Origin: JAKPQE01 sp041397845
GTDB taxonomy: Bacteria > Pseudomonadota > Alphaproteobacteria > Rhizobiales > JAKPQE01
Length of the DNA stretch: 64,000 bases
Assembly (NCBI GenBank): GCA_041397845.1
Contig: JAWKVW010000006.1
Span: 1 to 64,000 of the forward strand
Reading direction: 5' to 3'
The position numbers and the translations under genes were made by a program. This document shows positions 35,136 to 43,514 of this stretch, one piece after another; the stretch's first letter is position 1, and each line of letters begins with the position of its first letter. The notes below the pieces were generated by a model. That model ran no database searches and was not told the origin of the DNA. It saw only the letters and a program-made list of their open reading frames with translations.

Positions 35136-35915
35136 ATGACCCTCAAGGCGCGTGTGATCCCCTGCCTCGACGTCAAGGACGGCCGCGTCGTCAAGGGCGT
35201 CAACTTCGTCGACCTGCGCGACGCCGGCGATCCGGTCGAGGCGGCGAAAGCCTATGACGCGGCCGGCGCCGACGAACTCTGCTTTCTCGACATCACGGCA
35301 AGCCACGAGAATCGCGGCATCATTCTCGACGTCGTCCGGCGCACGGCCGAGGAATGCTTCATGCCGGTAACGGTCGGCGGCGGGGTGCGCACCCTTGACG
35401 ACATCCGGGCGCTGCTCAATGCCGGCGCCGACAAGGTGTCGATCAACACAGCGGCAGTGCACGACCGCGATTTCGTGCGCCGGGCGGCCGAGAAATTCGG
35501 CAGCCAGTGCATCGTCGTCGCCATCGACGCCAAGCGCGTCTCGGCGCCGGGCGAGGCGGACCGCTGGGAAATCTTCACCCATGGCGGGCGCAAGCCGACC
35601 GGCATCGATGCCATCGACTATGCCCGCGAGGTGGTGGCGCTCGGAGCCGGCGAGATCCTGCTCACCTCGATGGATCGCGACGGCACCAAGCAGGGCTTCG
35701 ACGTGACGCTGACGCGGGCGATCGCCGATGCGGTCGAGGTGCCGCTGATTGCCAGCGGCGGCGTCGGCACGCTCGACCATCTCGTCGCCGGCGTGCGCGA
35801 CGGCCATGCAACGGCGGTGCTGGCCGCCTCGATCTTCCATTTCGGCGAATATTCGATCCGCGAGGCGAAGGAACACATGGCGGCGGCGGGCGTCGAGGTT
35901 CGCCTCGACGCGTGA
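35136..35915 (+). CDS. hisF: Imidazole glycerol phosphate synthase subunit HisF
   Basis: 259-residue beta/alpha barrel cyclase subunit of IGP synthase. The catalytic Asp in VIPCLDVKDGRVVKG (residue 11) and Asp in LLTSMDRDGTKQG (about 178) are both present. PVTVGGGVRT and GVGTLDHLV are the phosphate-binding loops. It makes IGP and AICAR from PRFAR with ammonia from HisH, which is not in the window. The start ATG follows GGAGTATCC. Confidence 0.96.
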   Translation: MTLKARVIPCLDVKDGRVVKGVNFVDLRDAGDPVEAAKAYDAAGADELCFLDITASHENRGIILDVVRRTAEECFMPVTVGGGVRTLDDIRALLNAGADKVSINTAAVHDRDFVRRAAEKFGSQCIVVAIDAKRVSAPGEADRWEIFTHGGRKPTGIDAIDYAREVVALGAGEILLTSMDRDGTKQGFDVTLTRAIADAVEVPLIASGGVGTLDHLVAGVRDGHATAVLAASIFHFGEYSIREAKEHMAAAGVEVRLDA

Positions 35916-35955
35916 GCGGGCGGCATCAGCGGGTTCCTGAAGAAAGCGAGACGAG

Positions 35956-36279
35956 ATGAGCGGCTTTTCCCTTGAGACGCTGGCGGCAACGATCGTGGCG
36001 CGGGCGCACAGCGACGACGAGGGCTCGTATACGCGCAAGCTCTTCAACAAGGGCGCGGCGCGCTGCGCCAAGAAATTCGGCGAGGAAGCCTTCGAGCTGG
36101 CGATCGCGACGGCCGAGGGCAAGACCGACGAGATCCGCGCCGAGGCGGCGGACGTGCTCTATCATCTGCTGGTGCTGCTGGAGGCGAGCGGGGTCTCCTA
36201 TGCCTCCGTCGTCGAGGAGCTTGCCGGGCGAACCGGCCAGACGGGACTTCAGGAAAAGGCCTCCCGGCCAAAAGGCTGA
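35956..36279 (+). CDS. hisE: Phosphoribosyl-ATP diphosphatase
   Basis: 107-residue all-alpha NTP pyrophosphatase. Conserved segments are SYTRKLFNKGAARCAKKFGEEAFELAIA and RAEAADVLYHLLVLLEA, which supply the magnesium-binding Glu/Asp residues. It catalyses the second step of histidine synthesis. It lies 40 bp after hisF and upstream of coaA, the order found in many rhizobia. Confidence 0.95.
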   Translation: MSGFSLETLAATIVARAHSDDEGSYTRKLFNKGAARCAKKFGEEAFELAIATAEGKTDEIRAEAADVLYHLLVLLEASGVSYASVVEELAGRTGQTGLQEKASRPKG

Positions 36280-36357
36280 TACCCAACCCGGCCGGATTGC
36301 GGCAAATATGTGACGCCGGCCAACAGGAGCCGCAACACGCGGCACGACAAGCGTTTC

Positions 36358-37311
36358 ATGGATCAGCAGGCGCAGACCGAGATTTCGCCCTACCGGGTCT
36401 TCTCCAGGGACGAGTGGAGCGCGCTTCGCGCCGATGCACCGCTTACCCTGACGGAGGCGGAGATCGCCGCGTTGCAGGGCCTCAACGACCCGGTGTCGCT
36501 CGACGACGTCGTGCAGATCTACCTGCCGCTGTCCCGCCTCCTGTCGCTTTATGTCGCGGCGACGCAGGGCCTGTTCAACGCGACCCGCACCTTCCTTGGC
36601 GCGACCGACGGCAAGGTGCCGTACATCATCGGCATCGCCGGCTCGGTCGCCGTCGGCAAGTCGACGACGTCGCGCGTGCTGAAGGCGCTGCTGGCGCGCT
36701 GGCCGAACACGCCGAAGGTCGATCTCGTGACGACCGACGGCTTCCTCTTTCCGAATGCCGAGCTCGAGCGGCGCGGACTGATGAACCGCAAGGGCTTTCC
36801 GGAAAGCTTCGACGTCACCGCGCTGCTGAAGTTCCTTGCCGAGATCAAGAGCGGCAAGCGCGGCGTCACGGCGCCGGTCTATTCGCATCTCGTCTATGAC
36901 ATCGTGCCGGGCGAGGCGGTCACCGTCGACCGGCCGGACATCCTCATCGTCGAGGGCCTCAACGTGCTGCAGCCGCGCCGGCTGCCGGTCGACGGGCGCG
37001 GCGTGCCGTTCGTCTCGGACTTCTTCGACTTCAAGATCTACATCGATGCCGACGAAGACCTGATCCGCAAGTGGTACATCCAGCGGTTCATGCGGCTGCG
37101 CGAGACGGCCTTCCGCGACCCGAAATCCTATTTCCACCGCTATGCCTCGCTCTCGGACGCAGAGGCCAAGGAAACGGCGACACGGATCTGGAAGACGATC
37201 AACCACGTCAACCTCATCAACAACATCCTGCCGACGCGGCCGCGGGCCGATCTCATCCTGACCAAGGCCGAAACGCACGGCGTCGAGACGGTGGCGCTCC
37301 GGCGCCTCTAG
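36358..37311 (+). CDS. coaA: Type I pantothenate kinase
   Basis: 317 residues. The P-loop is GSVAVGKSTT near residue 98, and DLVTTDGFLFPN, YSHLVYDIVPGE and LIVEGLNVLQ are the type I (E. coli CoaA-like) motifs. It commits pantothenate to CoA synthesis and is normally feedback inhibited by CoA. The ATG at 36358 starts MDQQAQTEISPYRVFSR, similar to relatives. A GTG at 36310 would add 16 residues without a ribosome site. Confidence 0.94.
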   Translation: MDQQAQTEISPYRVFSRDEWSALRADAPLTLTEAEIAALQGLNDPVSLDDVVQIYLPLSRLLSLYVAATQGLFNATRTFLGATDGKVPYIIGIAGSVAVGKSTTSRVLKALLARWPNTPKVDLVTTDGFLFPNAELERRGLMNRKGFPESFDVTALLKFLAEIKSGKRGVTAPVYSHLVYDIVPGEAVTVDRPDILIVEGLNVLQPRRLPVDGRGVPFVSDFFDFKIYIDADEDLIRKWYIQRFMRLRETAFRDPKSYFHRYASLSDAEAKETATRIWKTINHVNLINNILPTRPRADLILTKAETHGVETVALRRL

Positions 37312-37442
37312 CGGCCCTCACCCTTCTCCAGCGGTGGCGGGACGGCGCGGAATGGCGGCGTCCACTTTTCGGCAAGGCGCCCGGATGCTATCGGGGCGAA
37401 ACGCGGCGTCCCCGGGCGATCATCAGCAACCAAGCGGCGGCC

Positions 37443-38117
37443 ATGTATCTCGTTCTTTTCGATTGCGACGGCACCATCGTCGACAGCCAGCACATGATCG
37501 TCGAGGCGATGGCCCGGGCGTTCGGGCGGCACGGCCTTGCGGCGCCGGCGCGGGCGGCCGTCGTCGACGTCATCGGCCTGTCGCTGCCGGTCGCCATCGC
37601 CCGGCTCCTGCCGGAGGGCTCGGCGGTGGCGGCCGACGACATCGTCGAGAGCTACAAGGCGGGCTATTTCGAGATGCGTTCGGACCCGGTGCACCGGGAG
37701 ATGCTGTTTCCCGGCGCGCGCGAGGCGATCGAGGCGCTTGGCCGGCGCGCCGACGTCCTTCTCGGGGTCGCGACCGGCAAATCGCAGCGCGGCGTGCGCT
37801 CGCTCTTTGCGGCGACCGGGCTCGGCCATCATTTCACGACGATCCAGACCGCCGACGATGCGCCCTCGAAGCCGCATCCGGGCATGGTCCACCAGGCGGT
37901 CGCGGAAACCGGCGTTGCGATGAAAAACGTGGTGGTCGTCGGCGACACCAGCTACGACATGGAAATGGCGGCGGCGGCCGGGGCGACCGGGATCGGCGTT
38001 GCCTGGGGCTATCATCCGCCGGCGGTGCTCGAGAGCGCCGGCGCGGCGCGGATCATCGCGCGGTTCGACGAACTCGTGCCATTGCTCGAGCACTCGTTCT
38101 TTGTGGAAGGTCAGTGA
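37443..38117 (+). CDS. HAD-IA phosphatase (phosphoglycolate phosphatase-like)
   Basis: 224 residues. HAD motif I is FDCDGTIVDSQ (residues 6-16), motif II is VATGKSQRG, motif III is the Lys in SKPHPGM, and motif IV is VVGDTSYDMEMA. The cap is of the alpha-helical subclass IA. The substrate may be phosphoglycolate or another small sugar phosphate. The stop overlaps the next ATG by one base (TGATG), so it is coupled to the ATP12 gene. Confidence 0.88.
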   Translation: MYLVLFDCDGTIVDSQHMIVEAMARAFGRHGLAAPARAAVVDVIGLSLPVAIARLLPEGSAVAADDIVESYKAGYFEMRSDPVHREMLFPGAREAIEALGRRADVLLGVATGKSQRGVRSLFAATGLGHHFTTIQTADDAPSKPHPGMVHQAVAETGVAMKNVVVVGDTSYDMEMAAAAGATGIGVAWGYHPPAVLESAGAARIIARFDELVPLLEHSFFVEGQ

Positions 38118-38914
38118 TGCGCGAGCTTTTCGAAATCCCCGAGCAGGAAGCCGATCCGGTCAAGCGGGCGCAGGCGCATGCGCGACGGGCACTGCCGAAG
38201 CGCTTCTACACGGAAGCCGGCACGGCCGAAACGGAAGCGGGGCATGCCGTGGCGCTCGACGGGCGCATCGCCCATACGCCGGCAAAGCGGCCGCTGGCCT
38301 TTGCCAATGCCGCGCTCGCGGCAGCAGTCGCGGCCGAATGGGCGGCCCAGGGCGACCTCATCGATCCGGCGACGATGCCACTGACGAAGCTTGCCAATTC
38401 GGCACTCGACGGGGTTGCCGCCGGGATGGAGGAAGTCGCGGCCGAGATCGCCCGGTATGGCGGCACGGACCTCATCTGCTACCGGGCCGAGGAGCCCGAC
38501 ACGCTGATCGCGCGGCAGAACCAGCACTGGGACCCGCTCGTTGCCTTTGCCGCCGAGCGGCTCGGGGCGCGGCTGAAGCTCGGCGCCGGCATCATGCATG
38601 TCGAGCAGGACGAGGACACGCTCGCGGCCATTCACAGTGCCGTCGACGAAGCGGCGATGGACAGCCCCCTTCGGCTCGCGGCGCTGCATGTCATCACGAC
38701 GCTGACCGGCTCGGCGGTGATTGCCCTTGCCTTTGCTGCCGGCGCCATCGACGAGACGGTCGCCTGGACGGCGGCGCATGTCGACGAGGACCATCAGGCC
38801 GAAACCTGGGGTGTCGACAGCGAGGCGATGGCGCGCCGGCGGGCGCGGGCCGAGGAAATGGCTGCGGCCGTCACGCTGTTCCGGCTGGCGCTGCCGCCCG
38901 AGACGGCCGCCTGA
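38117..38914 (+). CDS. ATP12 family F1-ATPase assembly chaperone
   Basis: 265 residues of the ATP12 family. Segments LDGRIAHTPAKRPLAFAN, TMPLTKLANSALDGV, LICYRAEEPDTLIARQNQHWDPL and AWTAAHVDEDHQAETWGVD are characteristic. The mitochondrial homologue protects the F1 alpha subunit during assembly, and the bacterial role is inferred. It is translationally coupled to the HAD gene. It faces the sensor kinase gene across 26 bp that holds a terminator hairpin. Confidence 0.92.
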   Translation: MRELFEIPEQEADPVKRAQAHARRALPKRFYTEAGTAETEAGHAVALDGRIAHTPAKRPLAFANAALAAAVAAEWAAQGDLIDPATMPLTKLANSALDGVAAGMEEVAAEIARYGGTDLICYRAEEPDTLIARQNQHWDPLVAFAAERLGARLKLGAGIMHVEQDEDTLAAIHSAVDEAAMDSPLRLAALHVITTLTGSAVIALAFAAGAIDETVAWTAAHVDEDHQAETWGVDSEAMARRRARAEEMAAAVTLFRLALPPETAA

Positions 38915-38915
38915 T

Positions 38916-38933
38916 CCACCCAAAACCGGGTGG
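38916..38933. terminator. Small hairpin between convergent genes
   Basis: CCACCC-AAAACC-GGGTGG in the 26 bp gap between the ATP12 stop and the sensor kinase stop. There is no U-tract, so termination would be weak or Rho-assisted. Confidence 0.5.
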
Positions 38934-38940
38934 CGCAGGC

Positions 38941-40296
38941 TCAGGCGCGCGGCAGGACCACTGTCGCGGCAAGGCCGCCCGTATCGGCGGTGCCCAGTTC
39001 CAGCCGGCCGCCATAGGCCGCCAGAACATCGATGACGATTGCAAGGCCGAGGCCGGCGCCGCCGCCGGTGTCGAGCCGGCCGCCGCGCTCGAGGACGCGG
39101 ACGCGGTCGGCTTCGGCAATCCCCGGCCCGTCGTCAGCGACGGTCAGGCGCAGGCTCGCCGGGTCGGAGCGATCGACCGTGACGGTGATGCACCCGGCGG
39201 CAAAGCGGGCGGCATTGTCGAGCAGGTTGCCGAACACTTCGGCAAGGTCCTCCCGATCGACCGGCACGCCGAGACTGGCCGGCACATCCAGATCGAAGGT
39301 GACGCGCTCGCCGACCGGCGTGCGCTTCAGCGTCGCGACCAGCCGTTCGAGCAGGCCGGCAAGAGACGTCAGTTCGACGCCACCGCCGGCACGGCCGCGA
39401 ATGCGGGCGCGGGCGAGCTCGCGCTCGACATGGCGGTACATGGTATTGCCGAGCTCCTCGATATCATCGGCAAGGGCGGCCTCGCCCTTCTCGCGCAGAC
39501 GGCGGGCGTCGGCAGCAAGGGCGGCAAGCGGTGTCCGCAGGCCGTGGGCAAGGTCGGCGGCGCGGCCGCGCGCCTCGCGAATGGTGGTGTCACGGGCCTC
39601 GAGCAGGGCGTTCACCTCGCGCACCAGCGGCACGACCTCATCGGGTACGTCATCGAGCAGGCGCGACTTGGCACCGGAGCGCACGGCGGCGACGCGGCGG
39701 CCGATATCGGCGATCGGCCCAAGGCCGATGCGGACCTGGAGCCAGCCGGCAACGAGGAGCACCGTCGCAAGAAGGGCAAGCGCCGGGACGAGATCGCGCA
39801 GGAAGTCGGCCGTTGCCTCGGCAACCTCCGTCTCGTCGACGGCGACCACCAGATGCAGCCAGCGGGCGGCGTCGCCCTCGCCGGCGCGAATGTCCCTTGC
39901 CACGGCGATGAGACGGGCGCCGTTCGGCCCTGGCAGCCGATAGCGGCGCAAGGCGGCAGCGTCGCCTTCTCCCCCGGGCACGGCAATGACCGCGTCCCAG
40001 AGCGAGCGGGAGCGGAGCATGTGGCCGGCATCATCTCCGACCTGCCAGTAGAAGCCGCCGAGCGGCACGTCGAAAGCCGGATCGACCGGCCCGTCGACAA
40101 GGGTGATGGTGCCGTCGGTCGCGACCGCGACATTGGCGGCAAGCTCGCGCATGTGGTCGAGCAGTTCGGCCTCGACGCGCCGGGTGACGTGGCGCTCGAA
40201 AAGGATGGTCAGGCCGAGGGCGGCGACCGCCAGGGCGACGAGGACGACGATGCCGCCGCCCAGAAGCAGGCGGAGGCGGAGCGAGCCGCGCGTCAC
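38941..40296 (-). CDS. Sensor histidine kinase of the SHP operon
   Basis: 451 residues. There is one helix at about 9-30, a periplasmic loop (about 35-165) and a second helix (about 168-190). A HAMP-like linker, the H-box DLAHGLRTPLAAL near residue 250, the N-box FGNLLDNAARF, DDGPGI and GAGLGLAIVIDVL follow. The layout is of the PhoQ/QseC type. The ATG overlaps the end of the response regulator gene by 4 bp, so they are a pair. The signal is unknown; its genetic partners are c-type cytochromes and a PepSY protein, so a redox, gas or metal signal is plausible. Confidence 0.9.
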   Translation of the reverse strand: MTRGSLRLRLLLGGGIVVLVALAVAALGLTILFERHVTRRVEAELLDHMRELAANVAVATDGTITLVDGPVDPAFDVPLGGFYWQVGDDAGHMLRSRSLWDAVIAVPGGEGDAAALRRYRLPGPNGARLIAVARDIRAGEGDAARWLHLVVAVDETEVAEATADFLRDLVPALALLATVLLVAGWLQVRIGLGPIADIGRRVAAVRSGAKSRLLDDVPDEVVPLVREVNALLEARDTTIREARGRAADLAHGLRTPLAALAADARRLREKGEAALADDIEELGNTMYRHVERELARARIRGRAGGGVELTSLAGLLERLVATLKRTPVGERVTFDLDVPASLGVPVDREDLAEVFGNLLDNAARFAAGCITVTVDRSDPASLRLTVADDGPGIAEADRVRVLERGGRLDTGGGAGLGLAIVIDVLAAYGGRLELGTADTGGLAATVVLPRA

Positions 40297-40958
40297 GCGC
40301 CATCCTCCGGCACGAGGTAGCCGAAGCCGCGCCGGGTCTCGATGCGGCCGGCGCCGACCTTGCGGCGGACGCGGCCGATCAGCACCTCAAGGGCGTTGGC
40401 GTCGCGGGCGTCCTCGTCGCCATAGACGTGCTCGAGCAGCTCGGCCTGCGGCACGACGCGGCCGCGGTTGAGCATCAGGAAGGCGAGCAGCCGGTATTCA
40501 AGGGCGGTCAGGGAAACGGGCACGCCGGAAATGGCGACGCGCATCTGGCGCTCGTCGAGCACGAGATCGCCGACGGCATGGCGCGAGGACGCCTGGCCGG
40601 CGGAGCGGCGGACGATGGCACGCAGCCGGGCGAGCAGTTCCTCGATGCGGAAGGGTTTCGGCAAATAGTCGTCGGCGCCGGCATCGATGCCCTCGACGCG
40701 CTCGGCCCAACTGCCGCGGGCGGTCAGGACAAGCACAGGCGTCGTGCGGCCGTTGTCGCGCCACCGCTTCAGGATGGCGAGCCCGTCCATGCCGGGCAGG
40801 CCGAGATCGAGGACAATGGCGCCGTAATCCTCGGTGTCGCCGCGAAACCAGGCGTCCTCGCCCTCGCTCGCGGTCTCGACGACATAGCCGGCCGCGACGA
40901 GGGCGCGGACGATGTCGTCGCGGATCCGGGCATCGTCCTCGACGACCAGCACGCGCAT
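40293..40958 (-). CDS. OmpR/PhoB-family response regulator of the SHP operon
   Basis: 221 residues. The receiver domain has acidic residues ED at 7-9, the phosphoacceptor D51 in IVLDLGLPGMDGL, T in VLTARG and K in LPKPF. The C-terminal winged helix has LTALEYRLLAFLMLNRGRVV and IETRRGFGYLVPEDGA. It overlaps the upstream PepSY gene by one base and the downstream kinase gene by four. It probably controls its own operon. Confidence 0.93.
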   Translation of the reverse strand: MRVLVVEDDARIRDDIVRALVAAGYVVETASEGEDAWFRGDTEDYGAIVLDLGLPGMDGLAILKRWRDNGRTTPVLVLTARGSWAERVEGIDAGADDYLPKPFRIEELLARLRAIVRRSAGQASSRHAVGDLVLDERQMRVAISGVPVSLTALEYRLLAFLMLNRGRVVPQAELLEHVYGDEDARDANALEVLIGRVRRKVGAGRIETRRGFGYLVPEDGA

Positions 40959-41329
40959 CAGTGTTCCCTCGTCTCGACGATCTCGCCGGTCGCGGCATCG
41001 ACCAGCATGACGGACCGGGCGCCGGCACCGTCGATGAGCTTGAAGCGATAAAGCCACTGCCCATCGCGGCGGGCAAAGGAGATGTCGACGATTTCGGCGT
41101 TTTCCGGCAGCGACGGCTTGATCCTGCCGAGGATCTCGGCGAGCGGGCGGACCTCGCCACGCTCCAGCGCCTCATGGGCCAGATCGTGATCGTCGGCGTC
41201 GTGGTCGTCGTCGTGATGGCGGTGGCGCCGATCGGCAAGGGCCGGCCCGGCAGCGAGCGCGGCCATGCCGACGAGGGCCTGCAAGGCGGCCCTGCGGCTC
41301 ATCCAGCGCGCGCTATCCGGTCGCGACAT
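40958..41329 (-). CDS. PepSY domain protein
   Basis: 123 residues. The leader (about residues 11-32, SRRAALQALVGMAALAAGPALA) has twin arginines followed by a hydrophobic stretch. A His/Asp-rich segment RRHRHHDDDHDADDHD (residues 34-49) follows and may bind metal. The rest is a PepSY module with EILGRIKPSLPENAEIVDI and VDAATGEIVETRE. PepSY proteins are often encoded with two-component systems and may modulate the sensor from the periplasm. It is coupled to the regulator gene by a one-base overlap. Confidence 0.85.
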   Translation of the reverse strand: MSRPDSARWMSRRAALQALVGMAALAAGPALADRRHRHHDDDHDADDHDLAHEALERGEVRPLAEILGRIKPSLPENAEIVDISFARRDGQWLYRFKLIDGAGARSVMLVDAATGEIVETREH

Positions 41330-41393
41330 CAATCCCCTGCCCTTCTCCAACGGCGCCCGCCGCCGGCCGCCACACGCCCAGAATACGCCGGCA

Positions 41394-41897
41394 TCAATCG
41401 TCTTCGTAATAGCCCATCTCGGCGCCGCGATGGCAGGCGACGCAATTGGCCTTCGACTTGACGCGCGGATCCTCGAAAGCGCCCGGCCGGACTTCGCCGC
41501 GATGCTCGCGGATCCAGTACGGCGTCCCGGAGATGCGCAGCGGCGTGTCGGACGCGCCGAGGCCGCGCATGAAATGGTTGTCGCGGCCGCTGGCGTCACC
41601 TGCATTGGCGACGAGGTAGCCGGTGATGGCTTTCGCCTTGTCATCGGGCAGCGCGGCGTTCTCGCCGAAGTGGTCGGAAAGGCCGTTCATGATGGCGGTC
41701 CAGGAACGGGCCGGCAGCATCGCCGGCTGGAAGGCCATGTGGCAGGCGCCGCATTCCTCGATGGTCGCCATATCGGTCACGGCACCCAGTCGCCGGCCCT
41801 CGCCGTCACGGTCGGCGCGGGCGGCGGTGACGGTCGCGGCAGCGATGGCCGAGCCGATGGTGGCGACGGCGGCAAGGGCCAGAATGGTTCTCGTCAT
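41394..41897 (-). CDS. Diheme cytochrome c, DHC type
   Basis: 167 residues with a signal peptide (1-28). Two heme c motifs are present: CGACH at 49-53 and CVACH near 152-156. The conserved stretch around heme 1 (ATIEECGACHMAFQPAMLPARSW) and the middle LSDHFGENAALPDD match the DHC family (PF09626), first described in Rhodobacter sphaeroides as the redox partner of SHP. It is periplasmic. The ATG lies 28 bp after the SHP stop. The C-terminal half of the upstream b561 protein is a paralogue. Confidence 0.88.
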   Translation of the reverse strand: MTRTILALAAVATIGSAIAAATVTAARADRDGEGRRLGAVTDMATIEECGACHMAFQPAMLPARSWTAIMNGLSDHFGENAALPDDKAKAITGYLVANAGDASGRDNHFMRGLGASDTPLRISGTPYWIREHRGEVRPGAFEDPRVKSKANCVACHRGAEMGYYEDD

Positions 41898-41925
41898 GAT
41901 GTGAATTCCTTTCAAATTAGCCGGC

Positions 41926-42351
41926 TTATTTACCAGACATGAATGTGATGAAGTCGCCCTTTTCCGTCGCGGTACATTCGCGGCCGAGGACGCTCTTGCA
42001 ATTGCGGCCGAACCATTTCTCGATCTTGGCCATATCGGTGTAGCGATCGGGCGACTTCGAGACGGCCATCGGGGCGATGTCCTTGCCGGCACGGGTGCGG
42101 CCGCCCGACGCCGGATTGTCGGTGTGGCAAGCGGTGCAGGCCGGCGTTTCAGCCTCGCCGCCTGAGAAACGGGTGCGATAGAGCGCCTCGCCACGGGCGG
42201 CCGAAAACCCGGAAAAACCGGGGTTTTCCGCCTTGGCCGCAGCGGCGAAATGGTTGATCGCGGCCTCCCTTGCAGGGTTCGCCAGGGCCGGCAGGGTGAT
42301 GGCGGCAAGGAGCGGCAGGGCCAGAAGTGCTCGACGGCAACGGGTTTTCAT
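41926..42351 (-). CDS. SHP-type oxygen/NO-binding cytochrome c (DUF1924)
   Basis: 141 residues with a signal peptide (1-24, ending ALA). It has one heme c motif, CTACH at 72-76, and RTRAGKDIAPMAVSKSPDRYTD after it. The C-terminal WFGRNCKSVLGREC segment matches the sphaeroides heme protein, in which the Asn of GRNC (Asn117 here) is the unusual distal heme ligand that leaves when the heme is reduced, letting O2 or NO bind. The two flanking Cys (118 and 126) form a disulfide there. It lies 14 bp after the b561 gene. The assignment rests on remembered motifs but all key residues are present. Confidence 0.9.
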   Translation of the reverse strand: MKTRCRRALLALPLLAAITLPALANPAREAAINHFAAAAKAENPGFSGFSAARGEALYRTRFSGGEAETPACTACHTDNPASGGRTRAGKDIAPMAVSKSPDRYTDMAKIEKWFGRNCKSVLGRECTATEKGDFITFMSGK

Positions 42352-42365
42352 CTCGTGTCATTCCC

Positions 42366-43514
42366 TCATTGTTTCGACAGGTCCGGAATGGCGATCGCCG
42401 CGTCGTCGAAGCGACCGGTCCCGGCGTCGCCATGGCAGGCGCCGCAGGCGCCGCGAGCACCGACTTTTAAGTCGGCAAATGTTCCGTCGTCGATACCAGC
42501 GTGGCGGCGCTTCCAGAACGGCGTCGCGGTGATGCGCAGCGGGTCGGCGGGATCGCGGCGACGGAACCAGTTAGCCGCCTTTGTGTCGTATTCGGTGGCG
42601 CTGTTGGCGAGCAGATAGGTGGCGAGGCGGTTGACGGTCTCGGGCGGCAGCGTGGCGTCCTCGCCGAAGTGGCGATCGAGCCCCTTCAGCATCGATTGCC
42701 ATTCGGCGGCGCCGGCAAGGCTCGGATGGAAGGCGATATGGCAATCGCCGCATTCAGTCCGATAGACGGGATCGAGCGGCGCCTGCGGCACGCCGCGTCC
42801 CGGCAGGCTGGCGAACGCCATGGTGCCGGCGGCACCCACGCCGCCGACAAGCGCGACGAAGGCGAGCGCCGGGACGGTCCTTGCCGTTGCCGGACGCGGA
42901 TGATCGGCGGGCACAAGCGCCGGCTTGCGGCCGGTGACCATCGCGCCGGCGAGGTTGATGCGCTCGGCAAGGCTGGAAAGCACGACGCCGGCAACATGGG
43001 CGGCGACGAGACCAAGCAGGGCAAACGCCAGGATTTCGTGCAGCTCGCGGACGACGCTGCCTGCCGCAAAACTCGTGATGAAGGCCAGCGGCCCGCGCTT
43101 CTCGACGCCGCCAAGAGCGATGACGCCGCTCAGGACGAGTGCCGCGAGGACGGCGAGCAGCGCGAAGACCATCAGCGCGCCGAGGGGATTGTGGCCGCGA
43201 TAGTGCGGCGCCCGATGGCCGATGTGAGCGCGGAGGTAATCGAGCGTGCGGGCCGGCGCATAGAGAAAGGCGCTGAAGCGCGCATGGGACGAGCCGGCGA
43301 TGCCCCAGGCGAGGCGCAGGACGAGCAGCAGGGCGATCGCGGCACCGGCGACGAGGTGCAGGTTCAGCCAGTTTTCCGGAAGGAGAAAGCCGGAGACCAT
43401 CGCCACGGCGACGGTCGCGACGAGGGACCAGTGAAAGAGACGGATCAGCCGATCCCAGACGGCGATCGTATCGACCGGCTGAGCCGCTTTCCTGCCGTCC
43501 CGTCCAATCGTCAT
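42366..43514 (-). CDS. Cytochrome b561 fused to a DHC-type diheme cytochrome c
   Basis: 382 residues. The N-terminal 215 residues are a four-helix di-heme b561 domain with histidines in RLFHWSLVA, NLHLVAGAA, RELHEILAF and LVAAHVAGV. A linker and one more helix (VPALAFVALVGGVGAAGTMAF) follow. The C-terminal domain carries CGDCH near 272 and CGACH near 364, with IAFHPSLAGAAEWQSMLKGLDRHFGE matching the free DHC protein. It would carry electrons from the quinol pool to SHP in the periplasm. ATG 43514 was chosen over an upstream ATG at 43595 because the conserved domain starts soon after. It is first in the operon. Confidence 0.9.
   Translation of the reverse strand: MTIGRDGRKAAQPVDTIAVWDRLIRLFHWSLVATVAVAMVSGFLLPENWLNLHLVAGAAIALLLVLRLAWGIAGSSHARFSAFLYAPARTLDYLRAHIGHRAPHYRGHNPLGALMVFALLAVLAALVLSGVIALGGVEKRGPLAFITSFAAGSVVRELHEILAFALLGLVAAHVAGVVLSSLAERINLAGAMVTGRKPALVPADHPRPATARTVPALAFVALVGGVGAAGTMAFASLPGRGVPQAPLDPVYRTECGDCHIAFHPSLAGAAEWQSMLKGLDRHFGEDATLPPETVNRLATYLLANSATEYDTKAANWFRRRDPADPLRITATPFWKRRHAGIDDGTFADLKVGARGACGACHGDAGTGRFDDAAIAIPDLSKQ

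Noticed and set aside
34230..36122. A 630-codon minus-strand open frame across aroA, cmk and hisF
   Set aside because: It is antisense to three certain genes, with no recognisable domain and the Arg/Ala/Gly composition of shadow frames.
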